Numbered from the stretch's first letter, positions 46,345 through 55,165 are shown. The stretch is 59,234 bases of DNA from Alphaproteobacteria bacterium (GCA_022820945.1 JAJEEP010000159.1:1-59234); one strand, 5' to 3'. Notes: generated from the letters alone by a model not told the origin. Program-made: numbers and translations.

Positions 46345-47149
46345 CCTCGGGATCATCGCCGGCGGTGGGCCGCTGCCGGGCCTCATCGCGCGTGCATGCA
46401 GGGGCGAAGGCCGCGAGGTTCTGGTCATCGCCTTCGAGGGCGAGACGGACCCGGAGACGTGCGTTGGCTTCCCCCACCGTTGGCTCGGGCTCGGTGCGGT
46501 CGGCGCCTTGCTCAAAGCGCTGAGGCAAGCGAGCTGCCGCGAGGTGGTGCTTGCTGGCTCGATTCGCCGGCCTTCCCTCTCCTCCCTCAAGGTCGACCTG
46601 CGCGGCATGCGCCTCATGGGGCGCATCGCGCGCGCAAAGACCAAGGGCGACGATGCGCTCCTCTCCCTCGTGATTGCCGAGCTTGAAGACGAGGGCTTCA
46701 CCGTCGTCGGCGCGGACGACCTGATTGCAACGCTCTGCGCGCCCGCCGGCGTGATCGGCCAGCGCGCTCCCGACGAAGACGCCGAACGCGACATCGCCGT
46801 CGGCGTCGAGGCCGCGCGTGCTCTCGGTGCCCAGGACATCGGGCAGGCCGTGGTCGTACAGACGGGCCGCGTCCTCGGCGTCGAAGGCGTCGAAGGGACG
46901 GACGGATTGATCGAACGCTGCGCTCCGCTTCAGGAGGCTGGGCCCGGCGCCGTGCTGGTCAAGATGAAGAAGCCCGGTCAGGAACGCCGGGCCGACCTGC
47001 CGACGATCGGGGCGACCACGATCGAAGGGCTGGTCAAGGCCGGTTTCCGGGGGGTCGCGATCGAGGCCGGCGAGACGCTGATCCTGGAGCGCGATCGGGC
47101 TGTCGCGCGCGCCGACGAGCATGGCGTGTTCATGGTCGGCGTGAGTTGA
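46331..47149 (+). CDS. lpxI: UDP-2,3-diacylglucosamine pyrophosphatase LpxI
   Basis: A 272-residue enzyme (DUF1009) that makes lipid X from UDP-diacylglucosamine. LpxI replaces LpxH in alphaproteobacteria. The N-terminal GIIAGGGPLPGLIA, the middle DALLSLVIAELEDEGF, and the C-terminal blocks DGLIERCAPL, LVKMKKPGQERRADLPTIG and GVAIEAGETLIL match the family. The position between lpxA and lpxB confirms it. It overlaps both neighbours by a few bases. Confidence 0.94.
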   Translation: MAGSSLGIIAGGGPLPGLIARACRGEGREVLVIAFEGETDPETCVGFPHRWLGLGAVGALLKALRQASCREVVLAGSIRRPSLSSLKVDLRGMRLMGRIARAKTKGDDALLSLVIAELEDEGFTVVGADDLIATLCAPAGVIGQRAPDEDAERDIAVGVEAARALGAQDIGQAVVVQTGRVLGVEGVEGTDGLIERCAPLQEAGPGAVLVKMKKPGQERRADLPTIGATTIEGLVKAGFRGVAIEAGETLILERDRAVARADEHGVFMVGVS

Positions 47150-47157
47150 CGGGCGGA

Positions 47158-48339
47158 ATGGAGCGCGACGCGCCGCTGATCTTCCTGATCGCGGGCGAGC
47201 CGTCCGGCGACCTCATCGCTTCCCGCCTGATGGAAGCGCTCAAGCGGCGCACCGGCGATCGAGTCCGCTTCACCGGCATCGGCGGCCCGCTCATGGCCGA
47301 ACAGGGGCTCGAGAGCCTGTTTCCGTACACCGAGCTGTCGTTGATGGGGCTTCTCGAGGTCGTCCCCCACGTACCTCGGATGCTCAGGCGCATGCGGGCC
47401 ACGGCGCGGACCGCCCGCCGCCTGCGGCCGGCGGCCTTCGTCTCGGTCGATGTCCCGGGCTTCGCGCTCCGGGTCGCGCGAAGGCTGAAGGCGGCAGGCT
47501 TTCCCCTGGTCCACTATGTGGCGCCGACCGTCTGGGCCTATCGTCCGGGCCGCGCGGCCGAAATCGCGCGCTATCTCGACCACGTGCTTTGCCTCTTTCC
47601 GTTCGAGCCGCCCCACTTCGAGGCCGAGGGGCTGGATGCGAGCTTCGTCGGCCATCCCCTGGTGGAGGAGCCCATCGAAAGCGCCGATGGGCCGGGCTTC
47701 CGCGCACGACACGGCTTGACGTCCGACCAACCGGTGCTCGCCGTCCTGCCGGGGAGCCGCGCCAGCGAGCTGCGCCGGCACGAGCCGGTGTTCGAGGAGA
47801 CCGTGCGCGCGCTGGCGCGCCGCGTCGAGGGTCTCCGCGTGCTGGTGCCGACGCTGCCGCAGAACCGCGCCGTCGTGACAGCCAGAACCGCGTCATGGAC
47901 CGCACCCGTGACCGTGGTAGAGGGCAAGGCCGAGAAGTACGCCGCCTTTGCCGCCAGCGACGCGGCCCTCACGGTCTCCGGCATGGCAACATTGGAACTC
48001 GCGCTTGCGGCCGTTCCCATGGTCGTCTGCTACCGGGTGAACCCGCTCACGGCTGCGATCGCGCGGCGGATCCTCATCGTGCCCCACATCGCCATGCCCA
48101 ACATCATCGCCGACCGCCGCGCCGCGCCGGAGTTCGTCCAGCGCCAGTGCTCTCCGAGGCGTCTGGTTCCCGCAGTCGAGGAGCTTCTGCTCGACGCCGA
48201 CCGCCGACGCGAGCAGATCGAGAGCTTTCGCGAGATCGCCGCCCGGCTCGGGCGCGGCGGTCCACCGCCGAGCGAGCGTGCCGCCGAGGTCGTGCTGGGC
48301 CTTATCGAGAGGGGCGGACCCCGCCCCACCCCACGCTAA
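47158..48339 (+). CDS. lpxB: Lipid A disaccharide synthase
   Basis: A 393-residue GT19 glycosyltransferase that joins lipid X to UDP-diacylglucosamine. The start MERDAPLIFLIAGEPSGDL, the central HYVAPTVWAYRPGRA and the UDP-site segment VLPGSRASELRRHEPVF are diagnostic. ATG at 47158 was chosen; a TTG four codons earlier overlaps the lpxI stop as TTGA and could be used instead. The last codons encode a GC-rich stem (48311-48327) with no T-run after it, so an operon terminator is not certain. Confidence 0.95.
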   Translation: MERDAPLIFLIAGEPSGDLIASRLMEALKRRTGDRVRFTGIGGPLMAEQGLESLFPYTELSLMGLLEVVPHVPRMLRRMRATARTARRLRPAAFVSVDVPGFALRVARRLKAAGFPLVHYVAPTVWAYRPGRAAEIARYLDHVLCLFPFEPPHFEAEGLDASFVGHPLVEEPIESADGPGFRARHGLTSDQPVLAVLPGSRASELRRHEPVFEETVRALARRVEGLRVLVPTLPQNRAVVTARTASWTAPVTVVEGKAEKYAAFAASDAALTVSGMATLELALAAVPMVVCYRVNPLTAAIARRILIVPHIAMPNIIADRRAAPEFVQRQCSPRRLVPAVEELLLDADRRREQIESFREIAARLGRGGPPPSERAAEVVLGLIERGGPRPTPR

Positions 48340-48360
48340 CCCGAAATTCGCACCGGCATC

Positions 48361-49263
48361 ATGGCGCTCTCGCTCGTCCTCATTCTCATCGCCGGCATCA
48401 ACTTCAGTCTTCTGATTCCGGTCAACAAGATCGCGGGCGACGCCGGCTTCCCCAACTTCGCTTATGTGTTCTGGTACGCCCTCGGCGCCGGGTTGGTGCT
48501 TCTGGGACCGGCAATCGTCCGGCGCGAGCTGCCGCAGCTCACGTTCCCCCACCTCAGGCTCTACTTCGTGAGCGCCGCCCTGGGCTTCGCCTTCCCCTTC
48601 GCGCTGCTCGCCTTCGTTGCGACCAAGCTGCCCTCGGGCGTCACCGTGCTGCTGCTTACGCTGACTCCGGTCTTCACCTATGCGCTCGCCGTCATATTCC
48701 GGCTCGACCGCTTTCGCCTGATCAGCGCGACGGGCCTACTGACTGCCATCGCAGGTGTCCTCTTGATCGTCGTTCCGGGGGAAAGCCTGCCTGCGCCCAG
48801 CATGGCGGTCTGGTTCGTCGTCGCGCTGCTGATCCCCTTCGGGTTCGGCGCGCTCAATGTGTTCGTCGAACGCTTTCGCCCGCCGGAGTCTTCCTCGCTC
48901 GGCCTTGCGATCGGCAACCTCTTCGCCGGTGCGCTGCTTCTCATCCCCTTCCTGCCGGCAACCGGTCAGCTCTACCTCTTCCCTGGGCCGGACCTGGACG
49001 GCGACCTCTCGCTCGTCGCCGCAGTCGTCATCAACGCCATCATGTGGCCCATGTTCTACGTGATCGTGCGCCGTGCCGGCGCCTCGCTCTTCTCCGTCAT
49101 GAACATCATCGGCGTGGTCGGCGGCATCGGATGGGGCATTCTCTTCTTCGACGAGACCCATTCGGCCTACGTGTGGGGCGCGGCAGCGCTGATGCTCGCC
49201 GCTTTCGTCATGATGGTGATCGGATCGGTTCTCTCTCGCCGGCGCACCGACCGCGCCGATTGA
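48361..49263 (+). CDS. EamA/DMT superfamily transporter
   Basis: A 300-residue inner-membrane protein with ten hydrophobic segments in two EamA repeats (first ends near residue 140 at AIAGVLLIVVPGESL, second near FVMMVIGSVL). Members export amino acids, metabolites or nucleotides. The substrate is unknown. Only 21 bases separate it from lpxB. Its 3' end overlaps the convergent HyuB gene by 56 bases. Confidence 0.85.
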   Translation: MALSLVLILIAGINFSLLIPVNKIAGDAGFPNFAYVFWYALGAGLVLLGPAIVRRELPQLTFPHLRLYFVSAALGFAFPFALLAFVATKLPSGVTVLLLTLTPVFTYALAVIFRLDRFRLISATGLLTAIAGVLLIVVPGESLPAPSMAVWFVVALLIPFGFGALNVFVERFRPPESSSLGLAIGNLFAGALLLIPFLPATGQLYLFPGPDLDGDLSLVAAVVINAIMWPMFYVIVRRAGASLFSVMNIIGVVGGIGWGILFFDETHSAYVWGAAALMLAAFVMMVIGSVLSRRRTDRAD

Positions 49264-51022
49264 TCGCCCCGCGTTGGGCCCTGGTCGCTGGCTCGTCGAC
49301 GGCGAGCGAGCCGCCGTTGCCCCGCTCCGCAAGGATGACTCCGTAGATGTCTCGCGCCCGCTCGCAAGTCTCCCAGCCCTCCGCCACGTCGTGCAGCACG
49401 CGCTGGGGATCCCGTACCAGCGGATCGCCATAGCCGGCCCCGCCGCCTTCCACCGCCCTCAGCCGCTCGTCGGGCTCAAGCGTGAGTTGCACGAAATTGG
49501 GAAGCACGGTCTCCCGGCCATCGCGGTCGATCTTGGCGGTGCGGCCCGGCGTGGCATCTGCGCCTCCCCGCACGCCGCGCGGCGCGACATGGTGGCCGTC
49601 CGACGGAATGACGGCGGTAAGGGAGCCGTGCGTCGGACCGTAGACGACCTCTGTCGCCGGTGCGCCGCGCCAGCGCCCAGCGCCGCCGCTACCGGCGACG
49701 ATGCGTGCCGACTCCACGACGATCGGATAGCGGCCCTCCGTCAGCTCGACGCTGTCGAGGTGAACGAGGCCCGCCGCCGTCGGCAGACAATAGGTGAGCC
49801 AGCCGTCGGCACCGGGGGCGGCCGGACCGCCGCCCACCCCGAGGAACAATTGATTGACGAAGGGGGCATCGCCCCGGCGGGCATCGGTGCCGGAAATTAC
49901 TGCCATCGCCCCGCCCATGCTGGCGGCGCCCTCGGCGAGGCCTCTGCCCTCGCCGAGTCGCGCGAAGCCGCCGTGAATGGCATAGATGAGGCGCTCGGCC
50001 ACGTTCGTGGTCGAGACCGAGCAGCTGTGTGGGAAGGCGGGGCGCCCGACCGCGCAACCGTCACGCATCAGCACATCGACACGACGGAACGCGCCCTCGT
50101 TGCGCGGCACGTCGTCGTCGAGACAGTTGAAGACCGCCGTGAACACATGTGCGAGGCAGCAGGCCTCCGTCTGGTTGAGGCCGCAATCGACGCAATCGAT
50201 ATTGTCGCGCAAATCAACCGTGATCTTGGCCACATCCGGGTCCACTTCGATCCCGACCCTGACCGGTATGCCGTCGGGCAAGATAAGGTCCACCGGATCG
50301 TGTGCGCTTTCCGAGACCAGCGATGCGGCCGGCAGCCCGGCGATCGCCCGTGCCATGCGCTGCTCGGAATAGTCCAGCCAGTCCCCGACGAAGGCCGTAA
50401 CGGCCTCGGTCCCGTGCGTGGCGCAGAGCTCCTTCAGACGCCGCTCGCCGATCCGCGCAGCCCCGATCAGGGCGAGAAAGTCGCCGCGCCATTGCTCGGG
50501 CACCCGGATGCGCCGCTCGCACATGCGGACGATGTCGTGGTTGATCGTGCCACCGCGCTCCACGAGGACGCAGGGGAAGATCAACGCCCCCTCCTCGTAC
50601 ACGTCGCGGGCAAAGGCATGATAGGTGGTGGGAGCGCTGTTGCCGATATCGGCCTGATGCGCCTTGGCGCAGGCGGTGAACATGTGCACGCCGTCGATGA
50701 ACACCGGCACCAGAATCGCGTGATCGGCCGCATGGGTGTTGCCGAGGTAGGGATCGTTGTGGAGGAAGGCATCGCCTTCCCGCAGGTCCGGATGAAGGGC
50801 GCGCATCGCCCGGGTCTGCAGATGGCAGCCGAGCACGTGCACCGGCAGGCCTTCGGCAGCGGCGATCAGCCGATCGTCATGGGTCAGGAGGGCGCAGGAG
50901 AAATCCTTGGCTGCAGCGATGACGCTGGATCGCGCCGAGCGCAGCAGGGCGTTCGACATCTCGCGCACGATGGCATCGACACGGCGCGCAAGGATGGGCG
51001 TGGCGACCGGATTCCGTATCAT
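49208..51022 (-). CDS. Hydantoinase B / 5-oxoprolinase-type subunit (HyuB)
   Basis: A 604-residue protein of the HyuB family, the second subunit of ATP-dependent hydantoinases, 5-oxoprolinases and some acetone-type carboxylases. Typical blocks are GDAFLHNDPYLGNTHAADH, MLRD-type FACAKAHQADIG-like region (TACAKAHQADIGN), and the C-terminal GGAGYGDPLVRDPQRVLHDV. The usual HyuA partner is absent here: the next gene upstream is a cold-shock gene. The last 18 or so codons are read from the strand opposite the EamA gene, an unusual 3' overlap. The substrate is unknown. Confidence 0.88.
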   Translation of the reverse strand: MIRNPVATPILARRVDAIVREMSNALLRSARSSVIAAAKDFSCALLTHDDRLIAAAEGLPVHVLGCHLQTRAMRALHPDLREGDAFLHNDPYLGNTHAADHAILVPVFIDGVHMFTACAKAHQADIGNSAPTTYHAFARDVYEEGALIFPCVLVERGGTINHDIVRMCERRIRVPEQWRGDFLALIGAARIGERRLKELCATHGTEAVTAFVGDWLDYSEQRMARAIAGLPAASLVSESAHDPVDLILPDGIPVRVGIEVDPDVAKITVDLRDNIDCVDCGLNQTEACCLAHVFTAVFNCLDDDVPRNEGAFRRVDVLMRDGCAVGRPAFPHSCSVSTTNVAERLIYAIHGGFARLGEGRGLAEGAASMGGAMAVISGTDARRGDAPFVNQLFLGVGGGPAAPGADGWLTYCLPTAAGLVHLDSVELTEGRYPIVVESARIVAGSGGAGRWRGAPATEVVYGPTHGSLTAVIPSDGHHVAPRGVRGGADATPGRTAKIDRDGRETVLPNFVQLTLEPDERLRAVEGGGAGYGDPLVRDPQRVLHDVAEGWETCERARDIYGVILAERGNGGSLAVDEPATRAQRGAINRRGRCAGEREPIRSPS

Positions 51023-51107
51023 CGCGGCCGGCCCGTGGCGGGGCGGAGCCCCCTCTAACGTCCGGCGGTGCGGCCTGCCGGGGCGGGCCGCGCGCCGATG
51101 GTCAGCC

Positions 51108-51656
51108 TCAGATCAGCTCGACGCTGGTCGCCTGCGGCCCACGCGGGCCCTGCGTGATCTCCAGCCGCACGCGCTGCTGAGGCTCCAGATCGTCGAGGCC
51201 GGAGCGGGCGAGGACCTTGGCATGGATGAACACGTCCTGCCCGCCGCTGTCCGGCGTGACGAAGCCATAGCTCTTGCCGACGTTGTAGAACTTGACCGTG
51301 CCTTCGATCTCTTCGGTCGGGCCCATGGGCTCGTTGTAGCGCCGGGCCTGGTAGCCTCCGGGAGCGGGGCGGCGCGGTCGGTCGCCCCGAGGTGGCATAA
51401 CGGTCGCAGTCGAGGTGTCGACGTTCAGGATTTGCGAAACCTGCGGGCCTTTCTGCCCTTGCACGATCTCGCAGGTCACAGTGGCCCCCTGGGGAAGCGT
51501 GTCGAAGCCCGCGCGCTCGACCGCGGAGACGTGGCAAAACACGTCGGGCGTACCGTCGTCGGGTACGAGAAAGCCGAACCCCTTGGTCGGGTTGAACCAC
51601 TTGACCTGAGCCGTGATTGAGCCGCCTTCGGGAGGCGGCGAACCGATGTCTGACAT
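51108..51656 (-). CDS. Two-domain cold-shock protein
   Basis: A 182-residue nucleic-acid-binding protein with two cold-shock domains. The first (AQVKWFNPTKGFGFLVPDDG; DVFCHVSAVERAG) and the second (GTVKFYNVGKSYGFVTPDSG; QDVFIHAKVLARSG) each have RNP1- and RNP2-like motifs, slightly changed in the second. An Arg/Pro-rich linker (PPRGDRPRRPAPGGYQARR) joins them. The ATG at 51656 is preferred: two ATGs 69-72 bases upstream coincide with a likely -10 element. No clear ribosome site precedes it, and the leader carries a hairpin, both compatible with post-transcriptional control. Confidence 0.9.
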   Translation of the reverse strand: MSDIGSPPPEGGSITAQVKWFNPTKGFGFLVPDDGTPDVFCHVSAVERAGFDTLPQGATVTCEIVQGQKGPQVSQILNVDTSTATVMPPRGDRPRRPAPGGYQARRYNEPMGPTEEIEGTVKFYNVGKSYGFVTPDSGGQDVFIHAKVLARSGLDDLEPQQRVRLEITQGPRGPQATSVELI

Positions 51657-51693
51657 GATGGACCAACTTGTTTTCTGTGAGACGGGCGCTTCG

Positions 51694-51707
51694 GCGGGTT
51701 CCCCCGC
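51694..51707 (-). promoter_or_regulatory. GNRA-tetraloop hairpin in the cold-shock gene leader
   Basis: On the minus strand GCGGG-GGAA-CCCGC forms a 5-base-pair stem closed by a GGAA (GNRA) loop, flanked by two copies of CGAAGCG. It lies about 38 bases before the start codon. Confidence 0.5.
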
Positions 51708-51723
51708 TTCGTTTAGATGACCC

Positions 51724-51729
51724 ATCATA
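51724..51729 (-). promoter_or_regulatory. Candidate -10 element of the cold-shock gene
   Basis: TATGAT on the minus strand would give a transcript leader of about 60 bases. No good -35 is seen. It overlaps upstream in-frame ATGs and so argues against them as starts. Confidence 0.35.
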
Positions 51730-51767
51730 GCGGTTTCCGCGCGGCCCCCCCATCCGATTCTGCGCAT

Positions 51768-51787
51768 TTCGCACGTTTGGGTGCGAA
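51768..51787. promoter_or_regulatory. Palindromic candidate operator TTCGCAC-N6-GTGCGAA
   Basis: Perfect 7-base arms (51768-51774 and 51781-51787) around six bases, in the gap between the divergent cold-shock and aminotransferase genes. Size and symmetry suit a dimeric repressor site; the protein is unknown. Confidence 0.4.
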
Positions 51788-51895
51788 TTTCTCCGTAGTC
51801 GTTTTCTGACCCGGACCACCAGACATTGACGGTAAGGGCCGCGTCGCCTTACCGTCCGCGTCGAACCGCGCAACGCCGCCAGGGAGGCCGCAGCC

Positions 51896-52828
51896 ATGTC
51901 GGAGTCGAAGGGGATCGCCTATTGCCAGGGTCAATACATGCCGATCGAGGAGGCATCGATACCGATCCTCGACCCGGCCTTCCACAAGAGCGACGTGGTG
52001 TTCGACGCGGTCACGGTCTGTGACGGCGCATTCTTCCGGCTCGACGATCATATGGACCGCTTCTACGCCTCGTGCGAGCACATCCGGCTCACCCCGCCGC
52101 TGCCCGACGCGCAGGTCAGAAGCATCATGGCGCACTGCGTCGACCGGGCCGGCTTCACCGATTCGATCGTCTACGTGCTGTGCACACGTGGGCGCTACGC
52201 CGGCGGTGGCGCCTTCGGCGACCCGCGCACCGCCGAGAACGAGCTGATCGCCTATGCGGTGCCCTATTACACGATCGTCGCCGAGCCCAAGGTGAAGACG
52301 GGCTGCCACCTCTGGATCGCCCAGAACCGGCGCGCGCCGGACGCTGCGATCAACCAGAAGTGCAAGAACTTCAACCGGATGGACCTGACCGCCGCCCACT
52401 TCGAGGCGCTCGACGCCGGCGCCGACCAGCCGGTGCTTCTTTCCACCGACGGCTTCGTGACAGAAGGCCCCGGCTTCAACGTCTGGATCATCCGGGACGG
52501 CAAAGCGCTCACCCCCGGCGACAACCTGCTGGAGGGGATCACCCGCAAGACTGTGTTCGATCTCTGTCAGGACATCGGCCTCGACGCCGAGGCGACCGAC
52601 CTCAAGGCCGAAGATCTGGAGAACGCGGGCGAGGCCTTCATTTCGTCCTCAGCCGGCGGGGTGGTCCCGGTCGTGCGGGTCAATGACAAGCCCATCGGCA
52701 ACGGCGCACCGGGCATCACCACCGGCCGGCTCTCCGACCTCTACTGGGCCAAGCGCGCCGACGGCTGGCATTCGATACCGGTGGCCGACCTGCTGCTGCC
52801 CGAAGAGGAGCAGGCCGCCAGCGCTTAG
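51896..52828 (+). CDS. Class IV aminotransferase (branched-chain / D-amino acid type)
   Basis: A 310-residue fold-type IV PLP enzyme. The presumed PLP lysine lies in INQKCKNFNRMDLT, the conserved Glu in FVTEGPGFNVWII, and the phosphate-cup segment in FISSSAGGVVPVVRV. Such enzymes are usually annotated as branched-chain aminotransferases, but D-amino acid or other amine specificities exist. A strong AGGGAGG ribosome site precedes ATG 51896. The 3' end overlaps the convergent racemase-family gene by four bases. It stands alone as a plus-strand gene. Confidence 0.84.
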   Translation: MSESKGIAYCQGQYMPIEEASIPILDPAFHKSDVVFDAVTVCDGAFFRLDDHMDRFYASCEHIRLTPPLPDAQVRSIMAHCVDRAGFTDSIVYVLCTRGRYAGGGAFGDPRTAENELIAYAVPYYTIVAEPKVKTGCHLWIAQNRRAPDAAINQKCKNFNRMDLTAAHFEALDAGADQPVLLSTDGFVTEGPGFNVWIIRDGKALTPGDNLLEGITRKTVFDLCQDIGLDAEATDLKAEDLENAGEAFISSSAGGVVPVVRVNDKPIGNGAPGITTGRLSDLYWAKRADGWHSIPVADLLLPEEEQAASA

Positions 52829-53583
52829 GGTAGCGCGCCGAGACGCTCCAGCGAGGCCGGCGCGACCGAGAAAATCTCGCCCCAGCCAGAAATTCGGCTG
52901 GGGTCGACCCCTGCGAGCGCGAGCGTGCCCCAGAGCGCTGCCGCCACGCTGTCGTAGACAGGCCGGCCGCATTCCGCCTCCAGCGTCTGCGCATGGGGCG
53001 CGCCCTTTAGGTTGGTGCAGACCGCGGCGATCGCCTCGGGTTCCGCGCCGACCACCTCGCGGATCATCCCCGCCGTCGTCGCCGCCGGGATGGAGCCGTA
53101 GCCGAAGGTGTCGTCGCTATCGAGGTGGCGCTCCGCCACGCACTCGAAGCCTTCGCGCCCGTAGGTCTCGATGATCGCCTCCTGCAGCGCATCCTCGAAC
53201 GGCGTGACCAGGGCGAAGCGCCTGACTCCCCGGCTGCGGAAGAGCTCGGCCAGCGCCAGCGTCGCGCTCGTTGCCGGAATGCCGGTCTCGCGCGCAATCG
53301 CTTGGCAGAGTCGCTGATCGAAATCGGGGCCGAGCCAGCTACCGGCGGTGCCGTTCCAGCAGATCGCGTGGACGCGGGCGTCGGCCAGCATGCGCGCAGC
53401 AGCGAGCATCGGCTCATCGGCGAACTGGGCTGCCGAGTCCTCGCCCAGCGAGACTTGAGTCACCCGCACCCGGCTGAAATGCGCCGTCACGTCCGGCAGG
53501 TCTTCGAGCAGGGCATAGGTCACGGGCTCCAGGACCGTGTTGAGCGACGGCGTGATCATGCCGATGCGCGTTTGAGTGCTCAT
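52825..53583 (-). CDS. Asp/Glu racemase superfamily protein (maleate isomerase / arylmalonate decarboxylase-like), single catalytic Cys
   Basis: A 252-residue member of the Asp/Glu/hydantoin racemase superfamily. The start RIGMITPSLNTVLEPVTYAL is typical of the maleate isomerase/arylmalonate decarboxylase branch. The second active-site block keeps its Cys (AAVCTNLKG). The first, usually ACTSGS, reads WNGTAGSW, so its Cys seems replaced by Gly. Arylmalonate decarboxylase has the same one-Cys layout, so decarboxylation rather than racemisation is possible. It is the last gene of amidase-ggt-racemase, 19 bases after ggt. Confidence 0.8.
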   Translation of the reverse strand: MSTQTRIGMITPSLNTVLEPVTYALLEDLPDVTAHFSRVRVTQVSLGEDSAAQFADEPMLAAARMLADARVHAICWNGTAGSWLGPDFDQRLCQAIARETGIPATSATLALAELFRSRGVRRFALVTPFEDALQEAIIETYGREGFECVAERHLDSDDTFGYGSIPAATTAGMIREVVGAEPEAIAAVCTNLKGAPHAQTLEAECGRPVYDSVAAALWGTLALAGVDPSRISGWGEIFSVAPASLERLGALP

Positions 53584-53602
53584 GGAGTTCTCCGTTCCGG
53601 CG

Positions 53603-55165
53603 TCACGCTGCGCCGACGCTGGCGTTGGGAGACATGACGTGGGCAGCGCCGGCCGCGGTGCCGCTCTCAGGCTCCCAGACGACCGCGTTGGGGCACGCGT
53701 AGGCGGACGGATGCACGCCGTGCTGGCGCACCGCGAGCGCGAACCGGGCCTCGAGCATAGTCAGCGTCTCCGCCGGCAGCCTGGCATCCACCTCGACCAG
53801 GTCGCTGCCGTCCACGTTGACGCGCGGGCAGTGCGCGGCATCGTCCAGGCTCATCCCGAAATCCACGAGGAACGAGAGCAGCTGCGCGACGGCGGGCAGG
53901 ATGCGCCGCCCGCCGGAGGCGCCGAGCGCCGCGCGCCTGCCGTCCGCGAACTCGACGATCACAGGGCACATGTTCGAGAGCGGCCGCTTGCCGGGCGCAA
54001 TGGAATTGGGGCCGCCCGGCCGGGGGTCGAACCACATGATCCCGTTGTTCATCAGGATCCCGGTTTGCGGCAGCATCACCCTGGCGCCGAAGGGGGACAG
54101 CAGGGTCTGGGTCAGCGCGACCACGGTGCCGTCCCGGTCGGCCGCGCCGAGATGGCTGGTGCAGGACGCGCGCTCGGCATCGGAGCCCGCGCCCATGCCC
54201 CGAAGCCGCTCGGCGTACGCCGCCTGTAACGCTTCGGCATAGGCCACGTAGGCCTCGCCGCCGGGCGCCTTGCCCGGATCGAGCGAGGCCGCGAGACGAT
54301 CCAGCACTTCAATCAGCGTCGGCCCTGCGGTCAACCCCGGCGCGGTCCTGACCCGAGCATCGCGATAGCGGGTCGCCGGGGTCTCCTCGACGGTGGCCTT
54401 GTAGTCCGCCAAATCCGCGGCCGAGAGGCGCCCGCCCATCGCTGCCATATCGGCGCCAATCGCGGCCGCAATCTCGCCCGTGTAGAAGTCGGCGGGTCCG
54501 GCCTCGGCGAGCCGGCGCAGGGTCTCCGCGAGCCGACCCAACCGGAGACGCGGCGCCTCCCCGGTCCAGGGCGCAGCCAGCGGGAAACCGCCCGCCAGAT
54601 ACGCGGCGGCGCATTCAGCGTCGCTTGCGAGTTCCGGCGCCGACGCCGCGATGGCGACGGTGGCGTGCCAATCCACTTCCATACCCCGCTCGGCCAGCGC
54701 GCACGCAGGCGCCACCAAGTCGGCCCAGCTCCAGGTGCCGAAACGCTCGTGAGCTAACGCAAGGCCCGCGACCTGCCCCGGCACCGCCACCGCGAGCGGG
54801 CCGCGCAAATTGCGGTCCTCCAGCACCGCCGGCCAGCCGAACAGGTCCGCGCCGGCCTCGCCCGTGAGCGGGTAATCCGCAGGGTCCAGCGCGCCCGGCG
54901 CCACCATGCCAAAGGAGACGGCGTGCGTCCGCTCCTCGCCGGCGGGGCGGACCAGCATGTATCCGCCACCGCCGAGACCGCTCATCCAGGGCTCGACCGT
55001 TGCCAGCGCGACGCTCGCGGCGATGGCGGCGTCCACCGCATTGCCGCCCTCGGCCAGAACCCGCGCGCCGACCTCCGACGCCGCCTGGTGCTGGGTCGCT
55101 ACCACGCCGCCGCGGCTCGCCACCGCCGGCTTGCGCACGAGCCAGCGCTCCGGCTTCTCCGTCAT
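53603..55165 (-). CDS. ggt: Gamma-glutamyltransferase family protein (Ntn hydrolase)
   Basis: A 520-residue Ntn-hydrolase precursor. The large-subunit start (GNAVDAAIAASVALATVEP; GLGGGGYMLV) and the catalytic Thr of the self-cleavage site (CTSHLGAADRDGTVVALTQT) are clear. NNGIMWFDPRPG and KRPLSNMCPVIVE follow, as in Ggt. There is no signal peptide, unlike classic periplasmic Ggt, so it should act in the cytosol. The substrate may be a gamma-glutamyl compound or another amide. It lies between the amidase and the racemase-family gene, 46 and 19 bases from them, which suggests one catabolic operon. Confidence 0.87.
   Translation of the reverse strand: MTEKPERWLVRKPAVASRGGVVATQHQAASEVGARVLAEGGNAVDAAIAASVALATVEPWMSGLGGGGYMLVRPAGEERTHAVSFGMVAPGALDPADYPLTGEAGADLFGWPAVLEDRNLRGPLAVAVPGQVAGLALAHERFGTWSWADLVAPACALAERGMEVDWHATVAIAASAPELASDAECAAAYLAGGFPLAAPWTGEAPRLRLGRLAETLRRLAEAGPADFYTGEIAAAIGADMAAMGGRLSAADLADYKATVEETPATRYRDARVRTAPGLTAGPTLIEVLDRLAASLDPGKAPGGEAYVAYAEALQAAYAERLRGMGAGSDAERASCTSHLGAADRDGTVVALTQTLLSPFGARVMLPQTGILMNNGIMWFDPRPGGPNSIAPGKRPLSNMCPVIVEFADGRRAALGASGGRRILPAVAQLLSFLVDFGMSLDDAAHCPRVNVDGSDLVEVDARLPAETLTMLEARFALAVRQHGVHPSAYACPNAVVWEPESGTAAGAAHVMSPNASVGAA

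Noticed and set aside
48311..48327. GGGGCGG-ACC-CCGCCCC stem as terminator of the lipid A operon
   Set aside because: It lies within the last lpxB codons and no T-run follows; kept only as a remark.
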